DNA of 64,000 nucleotides from Pseudonocardia xinjiangensis (GCF_012911925.1 NZ_JAAXKY010000012.1:17107-81106); one strand, 5' to 3'. Numbered from the stretch's first letter, positions 51,755-60,789 are shown. The notes: generated from the sequence alone by a model not told the origin. Program-made: numbers and translations.

Positions 51755-52135
51755 TCAGACCTCCCGTGTCGCGATATGGTGAGTGAGCAGAGCCGGCGGT
51801 GGTTCCAGCGTCACCCCGGCCTTCCCCGCCTCGATAATCGCGTAGACATCCCAGGTCGCATGTTCCATGACCATGATTCGATGAGCAGCAGCGTCCGTCT
51901 CGAGCGTCGAGACGCGCGACGCCAGGTACTCCACCTGCCGTGTCAGGTCAGCGACCCGGGCGTTCTCGGCGTCGTCCACCCGCTTCATCCGACCCAGGGC
52001 CCGGCCGCGACCGAGCCACCAGAAAACCGGCGCCAGTAACTCCCGCAGTTTCGCGCTGATCAGCACCAGCATGGTTATCGCGCTCAGCGCGAGCGTGAGA
52101 TAAACCGTGAGGAGATTGCCACCGTCATCTGCCAT
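51755..52135 (-). CDS. Membrane-anchored coiled-coil protein
   Basis: A 126-residue protein with one transmembrane helix (LLTVYLTLALSAITMLVLIS, about residues 6-25) followed by a basic stretch and a coiled coil (DAENARVADLTRQVEYLASRVSTLETDAA). Its stop abuts the endolysin start directly. It may be an accessory lysis protein. ATG at 52135. Not assigned to a family. Confidence 0.65.
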   Translation of the reverse strand: MADDGGNLLTVYLTLALSAITMLVLISAKLRELLAPVFWWLGRGRALGRMKRVDDAENARVADLTRQVEYLASRVSTLETDAAAHRIMVMEHATWDVYAIIEAGKAGVTLEPPPALLTHHIATREV

Positions 52136-52392
52136 GTCGATCAGCCGTCCGCTCGACGGGCCGGCCCTCGGCATTGCGCGCCACGGCCGAACCGGAGCAC
52201 ACGGCACGACCGCGGCGAGTCGTTCACGGCACGGCTTCGGCACTCGGCCCACCCGCCGACCGCCGACCGGTCACGAACGAAGGAGTCATCGAAGAAATCG
52301 AACGGGCGTACGTCATGCTGCCACCTCGCTAGGTCCCGCCAATACGGCCAGGGCACTCCACGGCGCCCGGCCGGCCACGCCTCGATATCAGC

Positions 52393-52614
52393 TCATCGGC
52401 GATCCGGCCGAGGCGGCCGCCAGTCACCCGGAATTATCTTCCAGGCCCGCCCGGTCCACTCTCGGATTTCGCCACTGGACAACAGGGCGCGCTCTCCCGC
52501 GATGAGCGAGATCGTGCCGAGTATCTCGTCGGTCTTCACAGGCGACAGCTTCGCGTGCGCCACGTCTAATCCTATGTGACAGTGCGGGCATGCGAAACGG
52601 GCCGCTCGAACCAT
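52393..52614 (-). CDS. Small protein with a CxxC motif
   Basis: A 73-residue hypothetical protein starting with ARFACPHCHIGLDVAH, a CPHC pair that might bind zinc. The remainder (LLSSGEIREWTGRAWKIIPG) looks like a short beta-rich fold. It lies in the same direction as the lysis genes. Only codon use and plausible composition support it. Confidence 0.4.
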   Translation of the reverse strand: MVRAARFACPHCHIGLDVAHAKLSPVKTDEILGTISLIAGERALLSSGEIREWTGRAWKIIPGDWRPPRPDRR

Positions 52615-52656
52615 TCCCCCGAGGGGAGCCCGGACCGGCTCACCCCGGTCGGCACC

Positions 52657-53067
52657 TCATTGGTCATCTGTTTCATGCTCGGGGGTCAACTCCTTGTCCG
52701 AGGTACCGATGACGGCACCGTAATAGACCGCGCGTCCCGCAGGCTGCGGCCCCGCTGCCGGTACCGAGTTTTCTCGCGCTGCCGCGGCGGTCGTGCGGGC
52801 AGCCCTGATCGTCCTGCTCGCCGGCGTAATCGGAGGGAGGCCCAGCGCCACGTTGATCTCGGCGAGCACGCTGCCGAGCCCGTTTCCGGCGTCCAGCACA
52901 TCCCCGCACGTCGGCCCGTGGTTCGCCGGCCCGCCGTGCTCGGCCCGGTAGATCAGAAACGCCCGGAAAGCAGCACCGCCGGCCCCCTGCCCGTCCGGAA
53001 CCAGGGCCTCACCGATCCTCCGGACCGCGGCCCAGCAATCCTCGTCGTCGCCGTTTACTTTCTCCAT
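52657..53067 (-). CDS. Hypothetical protein of the island
   Basis: A 136-residue protein I do not recognise. The first 90 residues are mixed helix (DCWAAVRRIGEALVPDGQG) and the rest is Ala/Pro-rich and probably flexible. It is on the same strand as the lysis genes. Confidence 0.5.
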   Translation of the reverse strand: MEKVNGDDEDCWAAVRRIGEALVPDGQGAGGAAFRAFLIYRAEHGGPANHGPTCGDVLDAGNGLGSVLAEINVALGLPPITPASRTIRAARTTAAAARENSVPAAGPQPAGRAVYYGAVIGTSDKELTPEHETDDQ

Positions 53068-53261
53068 GACTGCCCCGTGGCCCCGTCAGGCCCGCACGGT
53101 GCCGTGCGGATGTTCGGCCCCGCCCTCGGGCAGAGCACGACTGCGGGGTTTCCAGATTTCGCCTGCCATGACGTTCTCCTGTCGTATCTGATGTGACACC
53201 GAGTACCTGAGTCGTAGATTCGGGGACCGGCCGATGTCCGGAGACAGCAACCGGTCGGAGA

Positions 53262-53579
53262 TTATTCGGGCGGCCCGGCCATGTTATGGATACGCATGGC
53301 GTTGGCCATGATGTGCGTCGGCACGACGAGGACGACGAAGGATCTGCCGCAGCTCACGCACCGACCGTCGACGAGCATGCGATGGTTGTCGCCGTCCTGC
53401 TCGTTCGATTCGAGTATCGAGGCGAGGATGTATTTCAGTGCCTCGATGTACCAGTCCGCGACCGCCACGTCGCCGCGTTCCACACCGTGCTCGTCATCGA
53501 AGTTCTCTTCGGGATTATCATCGGGATTTTCGTCGGGACGGTCGGCACCGTATCCTGTTATGTGTGACGCCTCGTTCAC
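53262..53579 (-). CDS. Hypothetical acidic protein with a Cys pair
   Basis: A 105-residue protein. The N-terminus is strongly acidic with short repeats (PDENPDDNPEEN). A helical middle (WYIEALKYILASILESNEQD) is followed by CVSCGRSF and a hydrophobic strand (VVLVVPTHIMANAM). GTG start. Unrecognised. Confidence 0.5.
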   Translation of the reverse strand: MNEASHITGYGADRPDENPDDNPEENFDDEHGVERGDVAVADWYIEALKYILASILESNEQDGDNHRMLVDGRCVSCGRSFVVLVVPTHIMANAMRIHNMAGPPE

Positions 53580-53876
53580 GGCGGAACCCTGAGACCTTCG
53601 TCCGGAGTGGTCGGCCTGGCGACCAGCCAGGCCGGCGATGGCGGCGGATGGATACTACCGGGCATTTATTCGGCCTCGACTTCCGAAACGCGGTAGCGGA
53701 CGTCACACTTACCGATATGGATAAACGTTGGACCCGACCCGTCCGACTCCCGACGACGGAGGGACCACCTACTCACAGACGCGCGGCCACTTCACCCTTA
53801 ACCAGTTGTTCCACCCCTACCGCTGTCTCACCTGATTAGACGAACCTGCCACGACGTGCCATACTCTCTGTTATCG
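53580..53876. other. 297-base gap in the island
   Basis: Between two minus-strand small genes. I see no convincing gene or long dyad in this stretch. Confidence 0.3.
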
Positions 53877-54059
53877 TCACCTGGTGGTGCAGGTCACCGG
53901 GAAGGGCGAGGCCCGCCGAAGGGCGGCTGCGTCCTCCGCTGACAGCCCTGTTTGATGTTGTTCATGCAGATCAGTTCGGAGGAACCATTGGTACACCCGG
54001 GCGGTGCTTGTGTCAAACAACACGGGACACCGATGATCACGGCGCGAATCCGTGATCAT
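53877..54059 (-). CDS. Candidate small protein divergent from the HTH gene
   Basis: A 60-residue open frame (ITDSRRDHRCPVLFDTSTAR, SAEDAAALRRASPF) starting at an ATG that is part of the palindrome at 54033-54059. Divergent pairs like this are common at phage regulatory regions. Support is weak: no ribosome site and no known relatives. Confidence 0.3.
   Translation of the reverse strand: MITDSRRDHRCPVLFDTSTARVYQWFLRTDLHEQHQTGLSAEDAAALRRASPFPVTCTTR
54033..54059. promoter_or_regulatory. 27-base palindrome, probable operator
   Basis: Perfect 10-base arms ATGATCACGG (54033-54042) and CCGTGATCAT (54050-54059) with a 7-base spacer. A further GATCACGG half-site lies at 54113-54120. It sits 110 bases upstream of the helix-turn-helix gene at 54170. 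Confidence 0.6.
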
Positions 54060-54169
54060 GGCCCTCACCAGCGCTTTCACGACCGCTATCACGCCAATGG
54101 TCATTCACGACGGATCACGGGCGGCCCGTAACCCGAGACGAAGGCTCGCGAACGGAGCAGCAGAAGATC

Positions 54170-54577
54170 ATGACAACCTCGGAGATCGGCAACTTACTCA
54201 CGCGGGCCGGTGTCGGCGGCCAGTACAGCTACCGGGACGCCGCGCGCCTCACCGGCCTGTCGCACGCGACGATAGAACGGTTACACAAGTCGGCTCACGT
54301 ATCGTCGGACGGCTCGATGCGGGCGCCGCACCCGGCGACGATCGACGCCCTGTCCCGGCTACCCGGGCTGACCCTGTCGGAGCTGCGGTGGGCCATCCTC
54401 GTCGATCTCGGCTACCTCACGGATTATGCGGAACAGCAGGTCCGCGACCATCTGGGAGAATCCAGCAGGCGGCGGGTGCTGACGTTGGAGGAGATGGCGC
54501 AGGAGCTGGCCAAGCTCCCGTCACAGCAGCGCGACGCGGTTTATGCGATGGTCGAGGATATTCTCGGTTCCGTATGA
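54170..54577 (+). CDS. Small helix-turn-helix regulator
   Basis: A 135-residue protein with an N-terminal helix-turn-helix (YSYRDAARLTGLSHATIERL) and a helical C-terminus (LTLEEMAQELAKLPSQQRDA). It looks like a phage or mobile-element repressor or transcriptional regulator. The ATG at 54170 has GGAG about 11 bases upstream. The palindrome at 54033 is its likely binding site. Confidence 0.7.
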   Translation: MTTSEIGNLLTRAGVGGQYSYRDAARLTGLSHATIERLHKSAHVSSDGSMRAPHPATIDALSRLPGLTLSELRWAILVDLGYLTDYAEQQVRDHLGESSRRRVLTLEEMAQELAKLPSQQRDAVYAMVEDILGSV

Positions 54578-54820
54578 CGCCGGCGGATTATCGGAGGGAG
54601 CGCATATCGCCGTCGGCCGGATATTCGACGGTCCGGCAGCAGGGAGATGCTCGGCCCCGGGGTCGCGGTCGCTGCCGGCCCGACGGGCGCCGCCCGCCGG
54701 CGCGACGCCGTACAGTCTCCTGGGCGGTCGGGCCGACCACCCGAAGCCCGTCCAGCCCGGTCCTGGAGTGTCCATGCGACGTAACACGTACCCGCAACCG
54801 TTCAGGTCGGTGGCCCGGCG

Positions 54821-55549
54821 ATGAGCCTCACCCCCGGTGACACCACCCACCGCCGGACCTTGCGCTGGCAGACGGCCCGCGTGCTCAGCGTCCGGGACGA
54901 GACGCCGCGGGCGCGCACGTTCCGCCTCGCACTGCCGGAACCGCGCCCCCACCTCGCCGGGCAGCACTACGTCCTGCGCCTCACCGCGCCCGACGGCTAC
55001 ACCGCATCGCGGTCCTACTCGGTGGCCTCCGCGCCCGACGGGTCCGGCGAGATCGAGCTGACGGTCGAGAGGCTGGAGGGTGGTGAGGTCTCCGAGTTCC
55101 TGCACGAGGTGGTGCAGCCGGGCGACGAGCTCGAGGTCCGCGGGCCGATCGGCGGCTTCTTCGTCTGGACGGGCGACACATCGGCACTGCTCGTCGGCGG
55201 CGGCTCCGGCGTGGTGCCGCTGATGGCCATGCTGCGCGAGGCCCGGGCCACCGGCCACTCCGATCTCGTGCGGCTCGTGGTGTCGGCCCGCTCACCGGGC
55301 GAGCTCTACTACGCCGACGAGCTGCCCGGACCGGAGACCGTGGTGGTCTACACCCGGCAGGCCCCACCGGGAGCGGGTCGCACGGCAGGCCGGATCGCCG
55401 TGGCCGACATCGCGCCGCTCGTACGCGGCGGCGAGGACGTCTACGTGTGCGGCTCCCCCGGCTTCGCCGACGCGGCCACCGGTGTGCTGCTCGAGGCCGG
55501 CGTGCCGGTGGAGCGCATCCGGGTGGAGCGGTTCGGGCCGTCCGGCTGA
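54821..55549 (+). CDS. Ferredoxin-NADP reductase-like FAD oxidoreductase
   Basis: A 242-residue flavoprotein of the FNR superfamily. The FAD site is ASRSYSVASAPDG, the NAD(P) site LLVGGGSGVVPLMAMLRE, and the C-terminal YVCGSPGFADAAT is typical. No iron-sulfur domain is present. In relatives it pairs with a YuiH-like molybdenum enzyme, here encoded at 48229, and would shuttle electrons between NAD(P)H and that enzyme. The start overlaps by ATGA with a 16-codon frame from 54776. Confidence 0.88.
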   Translation: MSLTPGDTTHRRTLRWQTARVLSVRDETPRARTFRLALPEPRPHLAGQHYVLRLTAPDGYTASRSYSVASAPDGSGEIELTVERLEGGEVSEFLHEVVQPGDELEVRGPIGGFFVWTGDTSALLVGGGSGVVPLMAMLREARATGHSDLVRLVVSARSPGELYYADELPGPETVVVYTRQAPPGAGRTAGRIAVADIAPLVRGGEDVYVCGSPGFADAATGVLLEAGVPVERIRVERFGPSG

Positions 55550-55586
55550 CACCGGACGCGGCGGCGACCCGGGACGAACCGGTCAC

Positions 55587-55606
55587 CATCGACATACTCG
55601 TCGATG
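55587..55606. promoter_or_regulatory. Dyad upstream of the alpha-mannosidase gene
   Basis: CATCGAC-6-GTCGATG, a perfect 7-base inverted repeat, 65 bases before the GH38 ATG. A candidate operator for the GntR regulator encoded downstream. Confidence 0.45.
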
Positions 55607-55670
55607 ATCGTTAGGTTGTCAGGACCAATAGTGGGCCCCGGCACCCCGATCGAAGCGAGGCAGCCAGCGC

Positions 55671-58529
55671 ATGACCGGAACGACGACCGGGGCAGTCCCG
55701 ACCAGCGCAACCACGACCGGCGCGGCCGCGGCGAACGGGCAGGCGACGACGGGCCCGGCGACCGTCCATCTGGTCCCGCACACCCACTGGGACCGAGAGT
55801 GGTACGAGCCGTTCCAGCGCTTCCGGCTCCGGCTGGTCGACCTGCTCGACGACGTCCTCGAGTGGGCCGAGGCGGACCCCCGCTTCCGCTTCACCCTCGA
55901 CGGCCAGATGGCCGCGGTCGACGACTACCTCGAGGTGCGCCCCGAGAACCGGGACCGCATCGCGACGCTGGTGCGGCGCGGCCGGCTCGCGGTCGGCCCG
56001 TGGCAGATCCTGCTCGACGAGTTCCTGGTCTCCGGCGAGAACATCATCCGCAACCTGGAGCTGGGGCGGGCCCGGGCCGACGAGCTCGGTGCGGCGATGC
56101 CCGTCGGGTACCTGCCCGACGAGTTCGGGCACTGCGCTCAGATGCCGCAGATCCTCGCCTCCGCCGGCTTCGCCCACGCCTGCCTGTGGCGCGGCGTGCC
56201 CGCCTCCGTGGACGGTCACGCGTTCCGCTGGGTCGCACCGGACGGCAGCGCGGTGCGGGTGGAGTACCTGGTCGGGGGCTACGGCAACGCAGCGTCCCTC
56301 TTCGCCGACCCCGCCCTGTTCGCGCAGCGCGCGGTGGCGCTGGAGGCCGCACTGCGTCCGGTGTTCGGCACCGAGCCGGTGCTGGGCATGTACGGCACCG
56401 ACCACTCGGCCCCGGTGCGCTCGCTGGTCGGCCTCGTGTCCGGGCTGGCGGAGGACGGCGCGCCGGTGCACATGGAGATCACCACCCTCGGCGACTACAT
56501 CACCGCGCGGAACGCGGACGACGACCGCATCGCGGTCGTGCGGGGTGAGCTGCGCAGCCACGCGGCGGCCAACATCCTGCCCGGCGTGCTGTCGGTGCGC
56601 CCGCACCTGAAGCAGGCCATGGCCCGGGCCGAGCGGATGGTGGAGCGCTACGCCGAGCCGCTGGCCGCTCTGTGGTCGCCAACGTGGCCGCAGCGGTTCC
56701 TGGACATGGCCTGGTGGCGGCTCGTCGACGCGTCGGGGCACGACTCCGTCACCGGATGCGGTGTGGACGAGACCGCCGTTCAGGTGTTCGCCCGCATCTC
56801 CGAGGCCGAGCAGCTGGGCCAGGCCGTCCGCGACCGGGTGGTGGGCGGCATCGGACGCGGCGTCCCCCGGGACGCGGTCGTCGTGGTCAACCCGTCGGCG
56901 GCCGACCGCACCGACCTCGTGACGCTGGATCTGGAGGTGCCCGCCGAGTGGCCGGCGGTCGCGCTGCAGCATGCCGACGGCACCGTGGCACCCACGCAGG
57001 TCGAGAGCCGCACCCCGGCACTGCTGCACGAGGAGCGGATGGCCGCCGCGGCGCTCCCCACGTTCTTCCCGCGCATCCACGGCCGCGAGCTGTTCGGCCT
57101 CGAGATCGTCACGTGGGAGGTGCACGCCGGCGAGCGCGTCCTGGAGTTCGACCTCGCCCGCCACGGCGGCGCGGAGCCCTTCGACCCGGACGCCCTGCGC
57201 GCCGCCGTCGCCGCCGCGGCCGTCGACGGGACCTGGGCGGTCCGGCTGCGCGCGCGGGAGCGCCGGGTGCTCACCGGACCGGTGACCGTGCCCGCGCTGG
57301 GCTGGGCCTCGGTTCGCCCGGTGGCAGCCACCGGGGCAACAGCGCCGGTCCCGGAGCTCGTCCCGCATCCGGTGCAGGCGCAGGACCGCTGCCTCGACAA
57401 CGGCCTCGTGCGCGTGGACGTGCGCGACGACGGCACGCTGCGGATCGCCGCGGCCGACGGCACCGTGCTCGACGGCGTCGGCCGGATCGTCGACGGTGCA
57501 GACCGCGGCGACACCTACAACTACGCGCCACCCGCCACGGACACCGTGCTCGACGCGCCGCGGACCGTCGAGGTCACGGCGCCGGACGGGGGACCGCTGC
57601 GCGCCGCGATCACCGTGGACCGCTCCTACTCCTGGCCCGCCGCGATGGACTGGGCGCACGACCGGCGCAGCGACGCGTGCGAACCGGCGAGCGTGTCGAT
57701 GCGGGTGGAGCTGCGCGCGGGCGAGCCGTTCGTGCGCCTGGAGCTCGCGATCGACAACCGCAGCGCCGACCACCGCGTGCGCCTGCACGTGCCGCCGGCC
57801 CGACCGGCGTCGGCGTCGCACGCCGAGGGCCAGTTCGCGGTGGTGGAGCGGGGACTCACCGCGGAGGGCGGCGACGGTCTCGACGCCCGCTCGGCCGGCT
57901 CCGCACCCAGCGGTGAGCACCCGCTGCCGACGTTCCCGGCACACGGCTTCGTCGACGCAGGTGGGGCCGGGCTGCTGCTCACCCAGGCCTGCGAGTACGA
58001 GCTGGCCGACGGCGAGCTGGCCCTCACCGTCCTGCGCTGCACCGGACAGATCAGCCGCAACGTGCACCCGTACCGGGAGGAGCCCGCGGGCCCGCAGATC
58101 CCCACCCCGCAGGCGCAGATGATCGGCACCACCACCGTCGCGCTCGCGGTGCTCCCCCACGCCGGCACCTGGGTCGACGCCGACCTCGTCGGCGCGGGCG
58201 AGCGCTACCGGCACCCGCTGCACGCGGCCCCGGGAGAGGCAGACGTCACGGGTCCGCTGGAGAGCCACCGGGGCCTGGCCCTCGAGGGGGCGGCGCTCAC
58301 GAGCGTGCGCCGCCGCGACGGCGGGCTCGAGGTGCGCATGGTGGCGCAGTCCCCCGAGCCGGCCACGGCGGCGCTCAGCGGCCCGTTCGCCGCCGCCCGC
58401 ACCGTCGACCTGCGCGGCCGGACCACGCGGGAGCTGCCGGTGACCGCGGGGCGGCTGGAGCTGCCGCTGCGCCCCTGGGAGATCGCGACCGTCCGGATCG
58501 ACGAGTCCACGGCGACGGGGAGCAAGTGA
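55671..58529 (+). CDS. Alpha-mannosidase, glycoside hydrolase family 38
   Basis: A 952-residue GH38 enzyme. After a low-complexity Thr/Ala N-terminus comes the catalytic domain: zinc site VHLVPHTHWDREWYEPFQRF, nucleophile Asp in VGYLPDEFGHCAQMPQIL, and the distal DSVTGCGVDET block. The C-terminal half is the beta-sandwich domain of the family. It hydrolyses alpha-linked mannose. No signal peptide is seen, so it acts inside the cell on imported oligosaccharides. Its TGA overlaps the ATG of the GntR gene. Confidence 0.92.
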   Translation: MTGTTTGAVPTSATTTGAAAANGQATTGPATVHLVPHTHWDREWYEPFQRFRLRLVDLLDDVLEWAEADPRFRFTLDGQMAAVDDYLEVRPENRDRIATLVRRGRLAVGPWQILLDEFLVSGENIIRNLELGRARADELGAAMPVGYLPDEFGHCAQMPQILASAGFAHACLWRGVPASVDGHAFRWVAPDGSAVRVEYLVGGYGNAASLFADPALFAQRAVALEAALRPVFGTEPVLGMYGTDHSAPVRSLVGLVSGLAEDGAPVHMEITTLGDYITARNADDDRIAVVRGELRSHAAANILPGVLSVRPHLKQAMARAERMVERYAEPLAALWSPTWPQRFLDMAWWRLVDASGHDSVTGCGVDETAVQVFARISEAEQLGQAVRDRVVGGIGRGVPRDAVVVVNPSAADRTDLVTLDLEVPAEWPAVALQHADGTVAPTQVESRTPALLHEERMAAAALPTFFPRIHGRELFGLEIVTWEVHAGERVLEFDLARHGGAEPFDPDALRAAVAAAAVDGTWAVRLRARERRVLTGPVTVPALGWASVRPVAATGATAPVPELVPHPVQAQDRCLDNGLVRVDVRDDGTLRIAAADGTVLDGVGRIVDGADRGDTYNYAPPATDTVLDAPRTVEVTAPDGGPLRAAITVDRSYSWPAAMDWAHDRRSDACEPASVSMRVELRAGEPFVRLELAIDNRSADHRVRLHVPPARPASASHAEGQFAVVERGLTAEGGDGLDARSAGSAPSGEHPLPTFPAHGFVDAGGAGLLLTQACEYELADGELALTVLRCTGQISRNVHPYREEPAGPQIPTPQAQMIGTTTVALAVLPHAGTWVDADLVGAGERYRHPLHAAPGEADVTGPLESHRGLALEGAALTSVRRRDGGLEVRMVAQSPEPATAALSGPFAAARTVDLRGRTTRELPVTAGRLELPLRPWEIATVRIDESTATGSK

Positions 58530-59269
58530 TGGCCGGCCGCCCGCAGGTCGTCGTCGACCGGGCCAGCCCGGTACCCCTCTACTTCCAGGTCGCCCGCCAG
58601 CTCGAGCAGGCCATCGAGTCCGGTGAGCTGCCCCCGGGAGCGCGGCTGGACAACGAGATCGCACTCGCCGAGGAGCTGGGGCTCTCCCGGCCCACCATGC
58701 GCCAGGCGATCCAGTACCTCGTGGACAAGGGCCTGCTGGTGCGCAGGCGCGGGGTCGGCACGCACGTCGCCCGGGCCCGGGTGCGCCGCCCGGTGGGGCT
58801 CACCAGCCTGTTCGACGACCTGTCCGGCTCCGGCCGGCAACCGACGACCGCGGTCCTGTCCCACACCGTGCAGGCCGCGTCGGGCGTGGTCGCGGCGGCC
58901 CTGGAGGTGCCGGAGGGCACCGCGGTGCTGGCGTTGGAGCGGCTGCGCCGCACGCGGGGCGAGCCCCTCGCCATCCTGCGCAACCACCTGCGCGCCGACC
59001 TCGTCCAGCTCGACTCCGCGGTGCTCGAGGAGCGGGGCCTCTACGAGGTGCTGCGCGACGCCGGCGTCACGCTCGCCGCCGCGCAGCAGAGCATCGGCGC
59101 CCGCAAGGCGTCCGGGGCGGAGGCCCGGCTGCTCGACGAGCCGCGGGGCGCCCCGCTGCTCACCATGCGGCGCACGACGTTCGACGACCGGGGCGTCGTG
59201 GTGGAGTACGGCGACCACCTCTACCGCGCCTCCCGGTACTCGTTCGAAGTGGCACTCACCGGACGCTGA
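58529..59269 (+). CDS. GntR family regulator with UTRA domain
   Basis: A 246-residue HutC-type regulator. Winged helix at about 15-75 (PLYFQVARQLEQAIESGELP, EELGLSRPTMRQAIQYLVDK) and a UTRA ligand domain after residue 90 (VLALERLRRTRGEPLAILRN). It is coupled to the GH38 gene and lies before the ABC importer, so it likely senses a mannose-derived sugar or phosphate and represses both. Its stop codon is inside the tandem repeat at 59261. Confidence 0.9.
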   Translation: MAGRPQVVVDRASPVPLYFQVARQLEQAIESGELPPGARLDNEIALAEELGLSRPTMRQAIQYLVDKGLLVRRRGVGTHVARARVRRPVGLTSLFDDLSGSGRQPTTAVLSHTVQAASGVVAAALEVPEGTAVLALERLRRTRGEPLAILRNHLRADLVQLDSAVLEERGLYEVLRDAGVTLAAAQQSIGARKASGAEARLLDEPRGAPLLTMRRTTFDDRGVVVEYGDHLYRASRYSFEVALTGR

Positions 59270-59298
59270 GCCTATATCCGGACGCTGAGCCGATATCC
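59261..59298. repeat. Tandem 19-base repeat
   Basis: Two adjoining 19-base units (59261-59279 and 59280-59298), each GGACGCTGAGCC followed by TATATCC or GATATCC, differing at one base. The first unit contains the GntR stop codon; both lie just before the importer operon. Confidence 0.75.
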
Positions 59299-59301
59299 AA
59301 C

Positions 59302-59332
59302 TGTCATCGACGAACCCGGATAAGTCATGACA
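59302..59332. promoter_or_regulatory. Dyad in the ABC importer promoter
   Basis: TGTCAT (59302-59307) and ATGACA (59327-59332) form an inverted repeat spaced 19 bases, between the tandem repeat and the substrate-binding protein start. A candidate GntR operator. Confidence 0.4.
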
Positions 59333-59376
59333 TAGTCCCGCTGATCATGTCGTCACGTACGCACAATGAGGTGGGC

Positions 59377-60789
59377 ATGGCAGGCAGCAGAACGGCCCGG
59401 ATCGCGCCGGCACTCGTGGCGGTGACCGCGCTCGCGCTCGCGGGCTGCGCAGGTGGCGGGACGGCGAGCGGGGGCGACCCCCAGCGCAACGCCGACGCCA
59501 CGACGGTCTCCCTGACGATCGCGGCCAACGTGGCCCAGGGCGGCAAGAACGCCCAGGAGGCCGACTGGATCGTCGACTACGTCATCCCGCAGTTCACGAA
59601 GCGGATGGCCGACCAGGGCGTGCAGGCGACCGTCACCCTGCAGCCGTCGGGCGTCGACGACGAGCAGTACAAGACCAAGCTGTCGCTCGACATGCGCAGC
59701 GGCGGTGGCGCCGACATCGTCGCGCTCGACGGCATCTGGGTGGGTGAGTTCGCCCAGGCCGGCTACATCCAGCCGCTCGACCAGCTGGTCGGCCCGGCCG
59801 CGGGCAGCTGGGACGGCTGGGCCCAGATCCCCGACCCCGTCGAGCAGCTGGCGACGTTCGACGGGCAGCGCTATGGCGTCCCGTACGGCACCGACGGCCG
59901 GGTGCTGTTCTTCAACAAGGAGCTGTTCGCCCGGGCGGGGCTGCCTGCCGACTGGCAGCCCACCAGCTGGCAGGACGTGCTCGACGCGGGTGCGAAGCTC
60001 AAGCAGCTGCCCGGCGTCGACCCGATCCAGCTCAACGCCGGCACCGCGATGGGCGAGGCCACCACCATGCAGGGCGTGCTCCCCCTGCTGGCCGGGACCG
60101 GTGCGGCGCTCCACGCCGACGGCAAGTGGCTGGGCGACACCCAGCAGCTGCGGGACGCGCTCGGGCTCTACCAGTCGATCTACGGTGGCGCGCTCGGCGA
60201 CCCCCAGCTGCAGCAGGAGGCGAAGGGCCGGGACAAGTCGTTCCAGGAGTTCGCGGCCGGTCGGATCGGCATCCTGCTGGAGAGCGACTACTTCTGGCGC
60301 GCGGTCGTGTCACCCACGGACGGCATCGCTCCGATGCCGAACCGGGACCAGGTGGTCGGCTACGCGAAGATCCCTGCCCAGCAGCCGGGCAAGGGCCTGG
60401 GCGGCCAGGACTTCGTGAGCATGTCCGGCGGTTCCGTGCGCGCGCTGAACCCCCACACCGAGTACCCCCAGCAGGCGTGGCAGCTGCTCCAGTTCATGAA
60501 CTCGGCCGAGGCCGTGCGCGCCCAGCTGGGCACCGCGCGGATCACCCAGCGCGACGACGTCAACGCCGACGTGCTCGGCAACGACCCGATGCTCGGCTTC
60601 GTGGCCACCCAGGTGCTGCCCATCACCGCCTACCGGCCGGGCCTCGCGGAGTACCCGCAGGTGTCGCAGGCGCTGCAGGAGGCCACGGGGGCGGTCGTGG
60701 CGGGCACCGCGCCCGACCAGGCCGCGCAGGAGTACCGGACCGCTCTGGAGGGTGCGCTCGGTGGCGCTGACGACATCACCTCCGGCTGA
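59377..60789 (+). CDS. Sugar ABC transporter substrate-binding lipoprotein
   Basis: A 470-residue extracellular solute-binding protein of family 1. A lipoprotein signal with lipobox LALAGC ends at about residue 23, so it is anchored outside the membrane. The fold shows VQATVTLQPSGVDDEQYKTK, then VPYGTDGRVLFFNKELFARAG, common in sugar binders. It should deliver an oligosaccharide, probably mannose-containing, to the permeases. The ATG at 59377 has a GAGGTG ribosome site; an earlier ATG at 59347 adds ten residues. Confidence 0.9.
   Translation: MAGSRTARIAPALVAVTALALAGCAGGGTASGGDPQRNADATTVSLTIAANVAQGGKNAQEADWIVDYVIPQFTKRMADQGVQATVTLQPSGVDDEQYKTKLSLDMRSGGGADIVALDGIWVGEFAQAGYIQPLDQLVGPAAGSWDGWAQIPDPVEQLATFDGQRYGVPYGTDGRVLFFNKELFARAGLPADWQPTSWQDVLDAGAKLKQLPGVDPIQLNAGTAMGEATTMQGVLPLLAGTGAALHADGKWLGDTQQLRDALGLYQSIYGGALGDPQLQQEAKGRDKSFQEFAAGRIGILLESDYFWRAVVSPTDGIAPMPNRDQVVGYAKIPAQQPGKGLGGQDFVSMSGGSVRALNPHTEYPQQAWQLLQFMNSAEAVRAQLGTARITQRDDVNADVLGNDPMLGFVATQVLPITAYRPGLAEYPQVSQALQEATGAVVAGTAPDQAAQEYRTALEGALGGADDITSG

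Noticed and set aside
49295..54577. Complete prophage
   Set aside because: No integrase, terminase, portal, capsid or tail gene is found; only a lysis cassette and small genes.
54776..54824. 16-codon leader peptide before the ferredoxin reductase
   Set aside because: The frame ends in an ATGA overlap with the next gene but has no ribosome site, no attenuator-like codon run and no hairpin, so chance is likely.
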